From CAMAPP01 sp046153685 (GTDB taxonomy: Bacteria; Pseudomonadota; Alphaproteobacteria; CADEGL01), in contig JBJXGH010000002.1 in NCBI GenBank assembly GCA_046153685.1, forward strand, positions 1 through 64,000: a DNA stretch of 64,000 bases, given 5' to 3'. Position numbers and translations under genes: made by a program. Within the stretch, counting starts at the first letter, position 1; the number at the start of each line of letters is the position of its first letter. Below, one piece after another: positions 42,410-52,094 of the stretch. The notes under the pieces are model-generated. The model saw only the letters and a list, made by a program, of their open reading frames with translations, did not search any database and had not been told where the DNA came from.

Positions 42410-44374
42410 ATGGACGCCGATTCCCACAACTCCACGCCGTCCGCGGCCGAAACCATGCGCCGATTCGTCGAGACGGAAGTCGCCCCCGCCGTCGGCGAAG
42501 TGCGCAGGGAGCTTCTCGCCCGCCAGAAGCCCGACGGCCATTGGGTGTTCGAGCTCGAGGCCGATGCGACCATTCCGGCCGAATACATCATGTACGGCCA
42601 CTTCCTCGACGAAATCGACCGCGAGGCCGAGCCCAAATGCGCCGCCTATCTGCGCGCGATCCAAGGCGCGCATGGCGGCTGGCCGTTATTCCACGATGGC
42701 GATCTCGACATCAGTGCCTCGGTCAAAGCCTATTTCGCGCTCAAGCTCGCCGGCGACGACGTGGACGCCCCGCACATGCGGAGCGCGCGCGAGGCCATCC
42801 TCGCCCATGGCGGCGCGGCGCGCGCCAACGTCTTCACCCGCACGGCGCTGGCGCTGTTCGGCCAAGTGCCGTGGCGCGCGGTGCCGGTGATGCCGGTCGA
42901 GATCATGCTTTTGCCGCGCTGGTTTCCGTTCCATATGTCCAAGGTATCCTATTGGTCGCGCACCGTGATCGCGCCGCTTCTGGTGCTCATGTCGCTGAAG
43001 CCGCGTGCGAGAAATCCGAAAAATATCGATATTCGCGAATTGTTCGTCACGCCGCCCGAGCGCGAGCGGCACTACATGCGCAATCCGACGGGCAAGCTCG
43101 CGGGTGCGCTCTTTCTCGCTCTCGACCGCGTGCTTCAGGTGGCAGAGCCGCATTTTTCCAAGAGCCGGCGCCGGCGCGCGGTGGACGCGGCCATGCGCTT
43201 CATCAAGGAACGATTGAACGGCGAGGACGGTCTCGGCGCGATCTTCCCGGCCATGGTCAACGCCGTGATGGCGATGGACACGCTCGGTTACGCCAAGGAT
43301 CACCCCGACCTTGTCGCCGCCAAGCGCGCGGTCAAGAACCTGGTGGTAAACGGCGCGACGCACGATTACTGCCAGCCTTGCATGTCACCCATTTGGGACA
43401 CGAGCCTTGCCATGCACGCGCTCTTGGAAGCCGGCGAGCCGGGTGACGGCGACGCCATGCACCGGGCAATGGACTGGCTCGCGGGGCGGCAAATACTCGA
43501 CGTCAAAGGCGATTGGGCCGAGAAGGCGCCCGATTTGCGTCCAGGCGGCTGGGCCTTCCAATATTGGAACAACCACTACCCCGATGTGGACGACACCGCC
43601 GTCGTCGCCCTGGCGCTCGACCGCGCAGGCGGCGCGCGCCACCGCGAGAACATCGCGCGCGCGACCGAGTGGATCCTTGGCATGCAAAGCAGGAACGGCG
43701 GCTGGGGCGCCTTCGACATCGACAACACCCATTACGGGCTGAACAACATCCCGTTCGCCGATCACGGTGCCCTGCTCGACCCGCCGACGGCGGATGTCAG
43801 CGCGCGCTGCCTATCGATGCTCGCCCAGCTCGGCCACGCCAAGGACCACCCGGCCGTCGCGCGCGCCATCGATTATCTCAAGCGCGAACAGGAACAAGAC
43901 GGCTCATGGTTCGGCCGCTGGGGCACGAACTACATCTATGGCATATGGTCGGTGCTGTGCGCGCTGAACGCAGCGGGCGAGGACATGCGCGCGCCCTATA
44001 TCCGTAAGGCCGTCGATTGGCTGATCGCACGCCAACGCGCCGATGGCGGCTGGGGCGAGGACGGCGCGACCTATTGGCCGGAGCGGCGCGCGGAAGCGAA
44101 GGCCAGCACGCCCTCGCAGACCGCCTGGGCGACGCTCGGCCTCATGGCCGCGGGCGAAGTCGGTCATCCCGCCGTGCGGCGCGGCATCGAGTATATCCTC
44201 ACCCAGCCGCGCACCGCTGGCCGCTGGCACGAACGCCACTACAACGCGGTCGGATTTCCGCGCGTGTTCTATCTGCTCTATCACGGCTACGCGGCGTACT
44301 TTCCGCTTTGGGCGCTTGCGCGCTATCGCAATTTGGTGCGCGGCAACACTGCGACCGTCGCGTACGGCATGTGA
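42410..44374 (+). CDS. shc: Squalene-hopene cyclase
   Basis: A 654-residue membrane-associated triterpene cyclase that converts squalene to hopene/hopanol. The catalytic DVDD motif is at residues 392-395 (NHYPDVDDTAVVALAL). Multiple QW-type repeats are visible (GAHGGWPLFHDGD, RNGGWGAFDIDNTHYGLN, EQDGSWFGRWGTNYIYG, RADGGWGEDGATYW). The start at ATG 42410 is preceded by GAGAG, and the 176-bp gap from hpnE suggests a separate or extra promoter. The frame is open far upstream in the shadow of hpnE. Confidence 0.97.
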   Translation: MDADSHNSTPSAAETMRRFVETEVAPAVGEVRRELLARQKPDGHWVFELEADATIPAEYIMYGHFLDEIDREAEPKCAAYLRAIQGAHGGWPLFHDGDLDISASVKAYFALKLAGDDVDAPHMRSAREAILAHGGAARANVFTRTALALFGQVPWRAVPVMPVEIMLLPRWFPFHMSKVSYWSRTVIAPLLVLMSLKPRARNPKNIDIRELFVTPPERERHYMRNPTGKLAGALFLALDRVLQVAEPHFSKSRRRRAVDAAMRFIKERLNGEDGLGAIFPAMVNAVMAMDTLGYAKDHPDLVAAKRAVKNLVVNGATHDYCQPCMSPIWDTSLAMHALLEAGEPGDGDAMHRAMDWLAGRQILDVKGDWAEKAPDLRPGGWAFQYWNNHYPDVDDTAVVALALDRAGGARHRENIARATEWILGMQSRNGGWGAFDIDNTHYGLNNIPFADHGALLDPPTADVSARCLSMLAQLGHAKDHPAVARAIDYLKREQEQDGSWFGRWGTNYIYGIWSVLCALNAAGEDMRAPYIRKAVDWLIARQRADGGWGEDGATYWPERRAEAKASTPSQTAWATLGLMAAGEVGHPAVRRGIEYILTQPRTAGRWHERHYNAVGFPRVFYLLYHGYAAYFPLWALARYRNLVRGNTATVAYGM

Positions 44375-45048
44375 ACGGCGCGCGCTCCCTCGGCGTCGTC
44401 ACCGGCCTGATCGCCGAGGCGGCCCTCATCGCACCCCGTCACCGCGCGCGCGCGACCGGCGCCCGTCCGGGCCGGGCCGCAGCCCTGGCCGAGGCGCTCT
44501 TGGCCGAGGGCTGCACCATGCTCGCAAGCTTCGGACTTGCTGGCGGGATCGACCCGCGACTGCTCCCTGGCGCGCTCGTTCTGCCCAACCGAATTCTCGA
44601 CGCCGACGGACGCGTCTTCGAGACCGATGCCACATGGCGCGTGCGTCTTGGCGCGCTGGCAGGAGCGCACGAGAGCGGCGCGATTCTCGGCTCCGAACGC
44701 GCTCTCGCCACGACCGCCGACAAGGCGCACGCGCACGCACGTACGGGGGCGCTGGCCGTCGATATGGAAAGTCACGAAGTCGCGCGCGTCGCGCACGCGC
44801 ACGGCGTGCCTTTCATCGCCGTGCGGGCCGTCGCCGACCCGGCAGGGCGCGGGATCCCCACGGCTGCATTGCACGGCATCGCGCCCGATGGCGGCACGCG
44901 GCCCTTGGCCGTGATATGCGCAACCCTAGCGCGGCCCTGGCAATTGCCTGCACTGCTGCGCCTCGCCGGCGACAGCCGGCGGGCGGCCCTGACACTACGC
45001 CGCGTGGCTCTTCTTGGAGGCGGCGCGCTGGGTATGGATATCGCCTAG
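44371..45048 (+). CDS. hpnG: Hopanoid nucleoside phosphorylase HpnG
   Basis: A 225-residue phosphorylase-family protein that removes adenine from adenosylhopane, giving phosphoribosyl/ribosyl-hopane. TMLASFGLAGGIDPRLLPGALVLP and DMESHEVARVAHAHGVPFIAVRAVADPA are the nucleoside-phosphorylase blocks. The GTG at 44371 overlaps the shc stop (GTGA). Its last 54 bp overlap the 3' end of hpnH on the other strand. Confidence 0.92.
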   Translation: MNGARSLGVVTGLIAEAALIAPRHRARATGARPGRAAALAEALLAEGCTMLASFGLAGGIDPRLLPGALVLPNRILDADGRVFETDATWRVRLGALAGAHESGAILGSERALATTADKAHAHARTGALAVDMESHEVARVAHAHGVPFIAVRAVADPAGRGIPTAALHGIAPDGGTRPLAVICATLARPWQLPALLRLAGDSRRAALTLRRVALLGGGALGMDIA

Positions 45049-46140
45049 CATCTTCTGAACATTGCGGTCGAAAACCCATTCCGCCGGACGCGCCTTCGAC
45101 AGATCGATCTCGGCCGCCATCGGGCCGTCGGTGCGGACGCCCTTCATCGCAATGCGCAGCGCCTTCAAGGGGTGCCGGATCGTGTCGGCGACCGCCGTCG
45201 GCTCGTAGCCGCAATGCACCATGCAATTGGCGCATTTTTCGTAATTGCCGGTGCCGTATTTGTCCCACTCGGTGCCTTCCATCAGTTCCTTGAACGAGCG
45301 GGCATAGCCCTCGCCCAGGAGATAGCAGGGGCGCTGCCAGCCGAAAACGTTGCGCGTCGGCATGCCCCAAGGCGTGCAGTGGTATTCCTGATTGCCGGCG
45401 AGGAAATCGAGGAAGTTCGACGACTGGCTGAAACGCCATTTCTTGCCGGCGCCGCGCTTCAGGATTTCACGGAACAGAACCTTGGTCTTCTTGCGCGACA
45501 GGAAGTGCTGCTGGTCGGGTGCACGCTCGTAGGCGTAACCCGGCGACATCGTGACGTGCTCGACGCCCAGATCGCTCATGCAGAAGTCCATGAAACTCGC
45601 GACCCGGTCCGGATCGGTGCCGTCGAACAGGGTGCAATTGGCGATGGTGCGGAAGCCCCGATCGCGCGCGATTCGCGTCGCCTCGACCGCCTTCTCGAAC
45701 ACGCCCTGTTGACAGACCGAGCGGTCGTGCTCCTTCTGCAAGCCGTCGAGGTGGATGGAGAATGTCAGGTACGGACTCGGTTTGAACAGATCGAGCTTTT
45801 TTTCGAGCAACAAGCCGTTTGTGCACAGAATGACGAACTTCTTGCGCGCAACGATCCCCTCGACGATCTGACCGATTTCCTTATGCAGCAAGGGCTCGCC
45901 GCCCGGAATGGCGACGACCGGCGCGCCGCATTCATCGACCGCAGCCAGGCATTCCTCGACGGACAGGCGCTGGTTCAGGATGTCGTCGGGGTAGTCGATT
46001 TTTCCGCAACCCGCGCACGCCAGATTGCAGCGGAACAAGGGTTCGAGCATGAGCACGAGGGGATAGCGCTTGGTACCCTTGATGCGGTGCTTGACCACAT
46101 AGGCACCCACGCGAAGCTGCTGAATCAAGGGAATCGCCAC
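44995..46140 (-). CDS. hpnH: Radical SAM adenosylhopane synthase HpnH
   Basis: A 381-residue radical SAM enzyme that adds the 5'-deoxyadenosyl radical to diploptene. The cluster motif is FRCNLACAGCGKIDYP. VAIPGGEPLLHKEI, the STPTRNV-like segment WGMPTRNVFGWQRPCYL and the C-terminal cysteines (KCANCMVHCGYEPT) are as in HpnH. It starts at ATG 46140, 44 bp after ispH, so ispH-hpnH form a unit. It converges on hpnG with a long tail-to-tail overlap. Confidence 0.96.
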   Translation of the reverse strand: MAIPLIQQLRVGAYVVKHRIKGTKRYPLVLMLEPLFRCNLACAGCGKIDYPDDILNQRLSVEECLAAVDECGAPVVAIPGGEPLLHKEIGQIVEGIVARKKFVILCTNGLLLEKKLDLFKPSPYLTFSIHLDGLQKEHDRSVCQQGVFEKAVEATRIARDRGFRTIANCTLFDGTDPDRVASFMDFCMSDLGVEHVTMSPGYAYERAPDQQHFLSRKKTKVLFREILKRGAGKKWRFSQSSNFLDFLAGNQEYHCTPWGMPTRNVFGWQRPCYLLGEGYARSFKELMEGTEWDKYGTGNYEKCANCMVHCGYEPTAVADTIRHPLKALRIAMKGVRTDGPMAAEIDLSKARPAEWVFDRNVQKMLGDIHTQRAASKKSHAA

Positions 46141-46184
46141 GACGAGAAACCTTTCCTATTCGTTATGGCCCTACGCGGCCGGCC

Positions 46185-47132
46185 CTAGGCCGACACTTCG
46201 CGGAGCTCTTCGGGCAGTTTGAAATAAACGTTTTCCTCGATGCCATCCAAGATCTGGACTTCGATTTCGCCGAATTGGCGCAATCGGCTGATCAGGTCTT
46301 GAACCAACGCCTCGGGCGCGGACGCGCCCGCCGTCACGCCCACGGAGCCGGCGCCGTCGAGCCATTTGGGATCGAGGGCGGATGCATCGTCGATGAGATG
46401 ACTGCGCACGCCCATTTCCTCGCCGATTTCGCGCAATCGGTTGGAGTTCGAGCTGTTCTTCGCTCCGACCACGAGCAGCACTTCGACGTCGCGCGCAAGC
46501 TGACGCACGGCGGCCTGGCGATTTTGCGTGGCGTAGCAGATGTCCTTCACGTCGGGCCCGACGATCTTGGGGAAACGCACTTTCAGCGCCTCGATGACTT
46601 CGCGCGTGTCGTCCACGCTCAACGTCGTTTGGGTTACATAGGCTACCCGGTCGGGGTTCTCGACCTTGAGCTTGCCCGCACCTTGCGCCGTCGAAACCAG
46701 ATGCACGCGCCCGGGAATGCGCCCCATGGTGCCTTCGACCTCGGGATGGCCTTCGTGGCCGATGAGGATGACCTCGTAGCCCTTTTCCGCGTAGCGCTGG
46801 CCTTCCTTGTGGACTTTGGCGACCAGGGGGCAGGTCGCGTCGATCACCGGCAGGTCGCGCAACTGCGCATCGTCCTCGACCTTTTGCGATACGCCATGGG
46901 CACTAAAGATCGTGATCGCACCGTTCGGAACCTCGTGCAGCTCCTCGACGAACACCGCGCCCTTGGCTTTCAAGTCCTCAACCACATGCTTGTTGTGGAC
47001 GATCTCGTGGCGCACGAATACGGGCGGGCCATAGAGCTTGAGCGCACGCTCGACGATTTCGATCGCGCGTTCAACGCCGGCGCAGAACCCTCGGGGTTGG
47101 GCCAGGATTACCCGCATCTTGTCCTCGATCAC
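46185..47132 (-). CDS. ispH: 4-hydroxy-3-methylbut-2-enyl diphosphate reductase
   Basis: A 315-residue 4Fe-4S enzyme, last step of the MEP pathway, making IPP and DMAPP. The three cluster cysteines are in RGFCAGVERAIEIVE, VIDATCPLVAKVHKE and KDICYATQNRQAAVRQLA; HEIVHNKHVVEDLKAKGA and SSNSNRLREIGEE bind substrate. Start is ATG 47132 or ATG 47117 (MRVILAQPRG). Placement beside hpnH suits isoprenoid supply for hopanoids. Confidence 0.97.
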   Translation of the reverse strand: MIEDKMRVILAQPRGFCAGVERAIEIVERALKLYGPPVFVRHEIVHNKHVVEDLKAKGAVFVEELHEVPNGAITIFSAHGVSQKVEDDAQLRDLPVIDATCPLVAKVHKEGQRYAEKGYEVILIGHEGHPEVEGTMGRIPGRVHLVSTAQGAGKLKVENPDRVAYVTQTTLSVDDTREVIEALKVRFPKIVGPDVKDICYATQNRQAAVRQLARDVEVLLVVGAKNSSNSNRLREIGEEMGVRSHLIDDASALDPKWLDGAGSVGVTAGASAPEALVQDLISRLRQFGEIEVQILDGIEENVYFKLPEELREVSA

Positions 47133-47252
47133 GACCGGCCCAGGCGGTTTATTCCGCCGGAGAGCCTAAGTCCCTGAAAAAATTGCGCCTAATCGCGGGG
47201 CGCCGAGCCGGAGAATGGCCGTTATCAGCTCGAAAATCAACGGCAAGAGCGA

Positions 47253-48245
47253 CTAGGCCAAATAGCCATTGGCCTCGAACCAGGCGATCGCATCCGCGAT
47301 CGCCTCCTTGGCCGGGCGTCGGCGGTAGCCGAGTTCGCGTTCCGCCTTGGCCGAGGAAAAATACATGCGTTTACGGGACATGCGCACCCCGTCGCGGGTG
47401 ACCATTGGCTCGCCCCCGCCGAAAACCCGGGCCCAGGCCTCGGCGACATGAGCGACCGGCATGACGAGATCGTGAGGCAGTCGTATGCGCGGCGCAGGGC
47501 GGCCGGTCGCGGCCGCGACGAGTTCGAGAATCCGGCGCAAGCTCATGTCCTCGCCGCCAAGGATATAGCGCTCGCCCACCCGGCCGCGCTCGAAGGCCAG
47601 CAGATGACCCGCCGCCACATCGTCGACGTGGACGACATTGAGCCCGGTATCGACATAGGCCGGAAGCCGACCGAGGGCCGCGTCGCGGATCATGCGTCCG
47701 GTCGGGGTGGGCTTTACGTCGCGCGGACCGACGGGGGTCGAGGGATTGACGATCACCACCGGCAAGCCGGCCTCGCGCGCAAGCGCCGTCACCGCCTCCT
47801 CGGCCAGGAATTTCGACCGCTTGTAGTGTCCGATCATGGTCGCGAGACTCGACTGCGTGGTTTCGTTCGATGGCGTGCCGTTCGCGTTCAAGCCAAGCGT
47901 CGCCACGCTGCTCGTATAGACGATGCGCTCGATGCCGGCGGCGAGCGCCGCGCGCATCAGATTGACCGTACCGTCCACGTTCGCACGATAGATCGAGGCG
48001 GGTTCAGGCACCCAAAGCCGGTAATCGGCCGCGACGTGATAGAGCGCGCGGCAGCCCACGAGCGCCGCGGCGAGCGAGCTTGGTTCCGTGAGGTCGCCCT
48101 CGACGATCTCGGCCTCGATCGCCGTCAGGTTCGACCGGTTGCCAGCCGGGCGCACAAGCACGCGCACGCGTTCGCCGCGCGCGACCAGAGCACGCAGCAC
48201 CGCCGCGCCGACAAATCCCGTTGCCCCGGTCAACAAGGTGGTCAC
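47253..48245 (-). CDS. hpnA: Hopanoid-associated sugar epimerase HpnA
   Basis: A 330-residue extended SDR protein. LLTGATGFVGAAVLRALVARG binds NAD(P). The active-site Ser/Tyr/Lys triad is given by VYTSSVATLG and the later HYKRSKFLAEEAV, and NVVHVDDVAAGHLLAFERGRVGERYILGGE is the typical C-terminal block of HpnA. Role: presumed nucleotide-sugar or hopanoid-sugar modification; the exact substrate is unproven in the family. It is divergent from hpnM. Confidence 0.9.
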   Translation of the reverse strand: MTTLLTGATGFVGAAVLRALVARGERVRVLVRPAGNRSNLTAIEAEIVEGDLTEPSSLAAALVGCRALYHVAADYRLWVPEPASIYRANVDGTVNLMRAALAAGIERIVYTSSVATLGLNANGTPSNETTQSSLATMIGHYKRSKFLAEEAVTALAREAGLPVVIVNPSTPVGPRDVKPTPTGRMIRDAALGRLPAYVDTGLNVVHVDDVAAGHLLAFERGRVGERYILGGEDMSLRRILELVAAATGRPAPRIRLPHDLVMPVAHVAEAWARVFGGGEPMVTRDGVRMSRKRMYFSSAKAERELGYRRRPAKEAIADAIAWFEANGYLA

Positions 48246-48353
48246 ATGCCTCTCCTTTCGCGCGCCCGAACTCCCTCCAGCCGCTATCTAGGGGTAATGG
48301 ACCGGGCGGTAAAGCCGGAGCGCCCAAAGCGGCAAATGCGCCTGCCGCCCGCA

Positions 48354-48384
48354 TTGTACGACCGGGTCTCCCTTCCCATATAAG
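48354..48384 (+). promoter_or_regulatory. Candidate promoter for hpnM
   Basis: TATAAG at 48379-48384 is a good -10. TTGTAC at 48354-48359 is a plausible -35, although the 19-bp spacing is long. They lie about 52 bp upstream of the GTG start of hpnM. Confidence 0.4.
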
Positions 48385-48435
48385 GCTTTGGCCGCATGGC
48401 ATGCTGCGCGCGGCCTTTGGGCGAAGGAATCTGGC

Positions 48436-49053
48436 GTGGTATTGCGTAAATATTCGACCTTGGCGCTCCTGGCAGCGGTGATCGGCTTGGCGGCCCTGCC
48501 CTCGCCGGCCGAGGCCCAGCAACCGCATGCCGTCATCGAGCGCTTTCACGACCAGTTGCTCGCCGTGATGAAGAACGCCAAGACCCTCGGCTTCGAGGGC
48601 CGAAGGGCGAAGCTCGCCCCCGCCGTCGAACGGACGTTCGATCTGCCGTTCATGGCACAATTCGCTACGGCAGCGGGCTGGGATGCCATGCAGCCCCAGC
48701 AACGCACGGCCATCGTCGATCTATTCCGCCGCATGACGGTTTCGAGCTATGCGGCGCGTTTCAACGATTACGACGGCGAGGAATTTTCGACGCTCGATGC
48801 GACCGAGACTCCGAACAAGGACGTAGTGGTACGCGCGCGGCTCAAGGCGGCGAGCGAAGACGTGACGATCGACTATCTGATGCGCGCAACCGACAACGGC
48901 TGGCGCGTCGTCGATGTCTATTTCATGCGCATCAGCGAACTCGCCACGCGGCGCTCGGAATATGGCTCGGTTATCCGGCGCGAGGGCGTGACGGCGCTTG
49001 TCGCCTCGCTTGAGCGCAAGGTCAAGGAAATCGAGAACGGCACGCCTAAATAG
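48436..49053 (+). CDS. hpnM: HpnM/MlaC-family periplasmic lipid-binding protein
   Basis: A 205-residue exported protein of the toluene-tolerance Ttg2/MlaC family. The N-terminus is a clear signal peptide ending ...AALPSPAEA before QQPHAV. The mature part has the MlaC pattern: FDLPFMAQFATAAGWDAM, RRMTVSSYAARF, then YLMRATDNGWRVVDVYFMRIS and LERKVKEI. The GTG at 48436 is preceded by AAGGAA at ideal spacing. HpnM is thought to carry hopanoids or phospholipids between membranes, often with HpnN. No hpnN is in the window. Confidence 0.87.
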   Translation: MVLRKYSTLALLAAVIGLAALPSPAEAQQPHAVIERFHDQLLAVMKNAKTLGFEGRRAKLAPAVERTFDLPFMAQFATAAGWDAMQPQQRTAIVDLFRRMTVSSYAARFNDYDGEEFSTLDATETPNKDVVVRARLKAASEDVTIDYLMRATDNGWRVVDVYFMRISELATRRSEYGSVIRREGVTALVASLERKVKEIENGTPK

Positions 49054-49075
49054 GCCGTGCCAATTCGCCTTCTTG

Positions 49076-50767
49076 CTATTTCGACTTCTGCCGCGCCTGC
49101 GCCGCCGTGCGCATGGCGGTGAGCGTCGTGCGCGTGGTGATGATGTCGGGGTCCATCTTGAGATCGAGCACCGCCGCCTTGCCCGAGGCGACCGCGCGCT
49201 CGAAGGACGCCTGAAACTCGGCCGTCGTCGTCACGGTTTCCCCATGCGCGCCGTAACTGCGCGCCATGGCCGCAAAATCGGGATTGGTCAGCGCCGTCGC
49301 ATGCGTCCGGCCGGGATGGTCGCGTTCCTGATGCATGCGGATCGTACCGTACATGCCGTTGTTGAACACCAGGATCACGGGGGCGGCGCCGTGATGGATA
49401 GCCGTCGCCAGCTCCTGGGCATTCATCATGAAGCCGCCATCGCCGCAGAACCCGACCACCAGCCGATCGGGGTGGACGAGCTTGGCCGCGACCGCGCCGG
49501 GCACGCCGTGACCCATGGCGCCCGCTTGCGGGCCGGTTTGGGTGCGCGGCCGCCGCCAGCGCAAGAAACGCATGGGCCAGCCACTGAAATTGCCGGCATC
49601 CAGCGCGATGATGGCGTCGGCCGGCAGCCGGCCGCGCAGCCAAACCATGCATTGGCCGAGATCGAGCGCGCCCGCATAGGGTTGGGGCACCTGGCCGTCC
49701 TCGTAATCCATGCGCGCACCCGCGCGCCAGGGGGCGCGCCGCGACGCATCGACCGGCATCAGCGTGCCGGCCGCGGCGGCGAACTCCGCCATGCCGGATT
49801 GGATCGCGAGCTTGGGGCGGAAGACGCTGCCAAGCAATTCAGCATCGGGATGAACGTGAACCAAAATCTGCTTGGGATTGGGCAGATCGATGAGGGTGTA
49901 GCGCTGGGTGGCGATTTCATCGAGGCGTGAACCCACGACCAGAAGCAAATCGCAGTCCTTCACGCGCTTGATCAGCGGCGGATTGGGCGCGGTCGATAAA
50001 TCACCCGCAAAGCAACGATTGTCATTGTCGAAGATATCCTGCCTGCGGAACGAGCAGCAGACCGGAATGTCATTGGCCTCGGCGAAGCGCACGATCTCGG
50101 CGCAGGCCTCGGGCGACCAGCCACCGCCGCCCACCAGCATCACCGGCCGCTCGGACGCTTCCAAAAGGCGGCGCAACTCCGACATGTGCGCAGCGCCCGG
50201 ATGGGGGCGGATGGTGTCGTAATGCGCGACATCCTCGACGCTCGCGCTTTCGAGTTGCATGTCCTCTGGCAGCGCCAGAACCACCGGCCCGGGCCGGCCG
50301 GAAACCGCCGTCTGGAAGGCGCGACCGACGAGTTCGGGGATGCGGTAGGCATGGTCGATCTGCGCCGTCCACTTGGTCATCACGCCGAACATGCGGCGGT
50401 AATCGACCTCTTGGAACGCCTCGCGCTCGGTATGGTCGCGATCGACCTGGCCCACGAACATCACGAGGGGCGTCGAGTTTTGATGCGCCGAATGGATGCC
50501 GATCGCGGCGTGGCAGGCGCCGGGGCCGCGCGTCACCATGACGACGCCAGGCTTGCCGGTGAGCTTGCCGTAGGCCTCGGCCATGTGCGCGGCACCCGCC
50601 TCGTGCCGACAGGTCACGAGCTTGATCTCGTTGCGCGCGTCGTACAACGCGTCGATGACCTCAAGATAACTTTCGCCTGCAACCGCGAAGACCATATCGA
50701 CCCCTTGGCTGCGCAAGGCATCGACGAGTAAGCGGCCGCCCGGACGGGCATTGGGGGTGGCGGTCAT
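49076..50767 (-). CDS. Thiamine-pyrophosphate-dependent acetolactate-synthase-like enzyme
   Basis: A 563-residue TPP enzyme with three domains. The N-terminal PYR domain has the activating Glu (CRHEAGAAHMAEAYGKLTG), the middle domain has VMLVGGGGWSPEA, and the C-terminal PP domain has the cofactor motif GDGGFMMNAQELATAIHHGAAPVILVFNNGMYG. It resembles catabolic ILVB-like proteins rather than IlvB itself. Relatives include 2-oxo-acid decarboxylases such as AruI, oxalyl-CoA decarboxylase and sulfoacetaldehyde acetyltransferase; I cannot assign one. It may be cotranscribed with the CoA transferase (57-bp gap). Confidence 0.82.
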   Translation of the reverse strand: MTATPNARPGGRLLVDALRSQGVDMVFAVAGESYLEVIDALYDARNEIKLVTCRHEAGAAHMAEAYGKLTGKPGVVMVTRGPGACHAAIGIHSAHQNSTPLVMFVGQVDRDHTEREAFQEVDYRRMFGVMTKWTAQIDHAYRIPELVGRAFQTAVSGRPGPVVLALPEDMQLESASVEDVAHYDTIRPHPGAAHMSELRRLLEASERPVMLVGGGGWSPEACAEIVRFAEANDIPVCCSFRRQDIFDNDNRCFAGDLSTAPNPPLIKRVKDCDLLLVVGSRLDEIATQRYTLIDLPNPKQILVHVHPDAELLGSVFRPKLAIQSGMAEFAAAAGTLMPVDASRRAPWRAGARMDYEDGQVPQPYAGALDLGQCMVWLRGRLPADAIIALDAGNFSGWPMRFLRWRRPRTQTGPQAGAMGHGVPGAVAAKLVHPDRLVVGFCGDGGFMMNAQELATAIHHGAAPVILVFNNGMYGTIRMHQERDHPGRTHATALTNPDFAAMARSYGAHGETVTTTAEFQASFERAVASGKAAVLDLKMDPDIITTRTTLTAMRTAAQARQKSK

Positions 50768-50824
50768 GGTGCATGTCCGATCGCAAAAGGTGAACCGCAG
50801 TAAATGCGCGCCCGCACGGCCAAG

Positions 50825-52093
50825 TCAACGCGCCTTGGCGGCGCCTTCGGGATCGAAGGCGCGCTCAGCGGCCCCGTCGAGCGCCGCGCCCGAGGTAAGG
50901 AGCGCGTCGATTTCGGCCACTGCGTAGCCGATATCCGCCAACACCGCGCGCGTGTGCTGGCCGAGCATGGGGGCAGCGCGCCGGACCGAGGTCGGTGTTT
51001 CACTTAACTTAATGGGACTGCCCAGCGCATTGACCATGCCGATCGCGGGATGGCGCGTCTCGACGACCATCTCGCGCGCGCGCGTCTGTGGATCGTCATG
51101 CATCTGGCGCACGTCCTTGATCGGCCCCGCCGGCAATCCCGCCTCATCGAACGCGGCCAGCCATTCTCCGACCGTGCGCCGCTTGAACAACGGCGCAAGC
51201 GCGCGCTCGAGCGCGAGGCGGTTCTCCATGCGGCTATGGCCGTCGAGAAAACGCGTATCCTCCGCCAGCTCCGGCGCACCGAGCATTTCGGCAAGCCGCA
51301 ACCAATTCTTCTGGTTGGCGCCGCCGATGGTCAGCCAGCCATCCTTGGCCTCGAAGGCCTGATAAGGCGCGGACAGGGGATGGGCCGATCCCATGGGTCC
51401 TGGCGCGACCCCGGTTGCAAACGCGATCGCCGATTGCCACACCGTGTGCGCGATGCCGGCTTCGTACAGCGAGGTATCGACCAACTGGCCGCGCCCGGTA
51501 TTCGTGCGGTGATGCAAGGCGGCGAGCACGCCCATGGCGGCGAGGATTCCCGCCGTAATGTCGGTCATGGGCGCCCCAACCTTGACCGGCGGCCGCCCAG
51601 GCCCCTCGCCCGTGATACTCATGAGGCCGCTCATGCCTTGCGCGATCAAATCGAAGCCGCCGCGCGCGGCGTAAGGCCCGGTTCGTCCGAAACCCGAAAT
51701 CGAGCAATAGATGAGGCGGGGATTTTCGGCCGCGAGCGCCGCATAGCCGAGGCCCCATTTCTCCATGGCGCCCTGGCGTTGGTTCTCGACCAGGATGTCG
51801 GAAGCCAGAATGAGTCGACGCGCAGCCATGCGCCCCGCCTCTTGCCGGAAATCGAGCGCAACCCCGCGCTTGTTGCGGTTCATGGTGAGATAAGCCGCGG
51901 ATTCACCGCCGATCTTGGGCGGGAGAAAACGCCGCGTGTCGTCGCCGTCGGGCAGGCGTTCGAGCTTAATCACGTCGGCGCCCAAATCCGCGAGCATCGC
52001 CCCGCAGGTCGGCCCCGCCATGATATGCCCAAGCTCGACGACCCGAAGGTTCGCCAGCGGGCCGGGCGCGGGCGCGGTCTCGGTCGCCGCCAT
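50825..52093 (-). CDS. CaiB/BaiF family III CoA transferase
   Basis: A 422-residue class III CoA transferase that moves CoA between carboxylic acids. VVELGHIMAGPTCGAMLADLGADVIKLER is the N-terminal block, GAPMTDITAGILAAMGVLAAL carries the nucleophilic Asp, and GHSRMENR and LPAGPIKDV follow. It retains the Asp typical of transferases, unlike the racemase at 32760. The ATG lies 1 bp after the enoyl-CoA hydratase stop. Substrate unknown. Confidence 0.9.
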   Translation of the reverse strand: MAATETAPAPGPLANLRVVELGHIMAGPTCGAMLADLGADVIKLERLPDGDDTRRFLPPKIGGESAAYLTMNRNKRGVALDFRQEAGRMAARRLILASDILVENQRQGAMEKWGLGYAALAAENPRLIYCSISGFGRTGPYAARGGFDLIAQGMSGLMSITGEGPGRPPVKVGAPMTDITAGILAAMGVLAALHHRTNTGRGQLVDTSLYEAGIAHTVWQSAIAFATGVAPGPMGSAHPLSAPYQAFEAKDGWLTIGGANQKNWLRLAEMLGAPELAEDTRFLDGHSRMENRLALERALAPLFKRRTVGEWLAAFDEAGLPAGPIKDVRQMHDDPQTRAREMVVETRHPAIGMVNALGSPIKLSETPTSVRRAAPMLGQHTRAVLADIGYAVAEIDALLTSGAALDGAAERAFDPEGAAKAR

Positions 52094-52094
52094 G

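Noticed and set aside
50825..52093. Second alpha-methylacyl-CoA racemase
   Set aside because: It lacks the GHDLNYIALSG-type catalytic block and instead has the transferase Asp in GAPMTDITAG.
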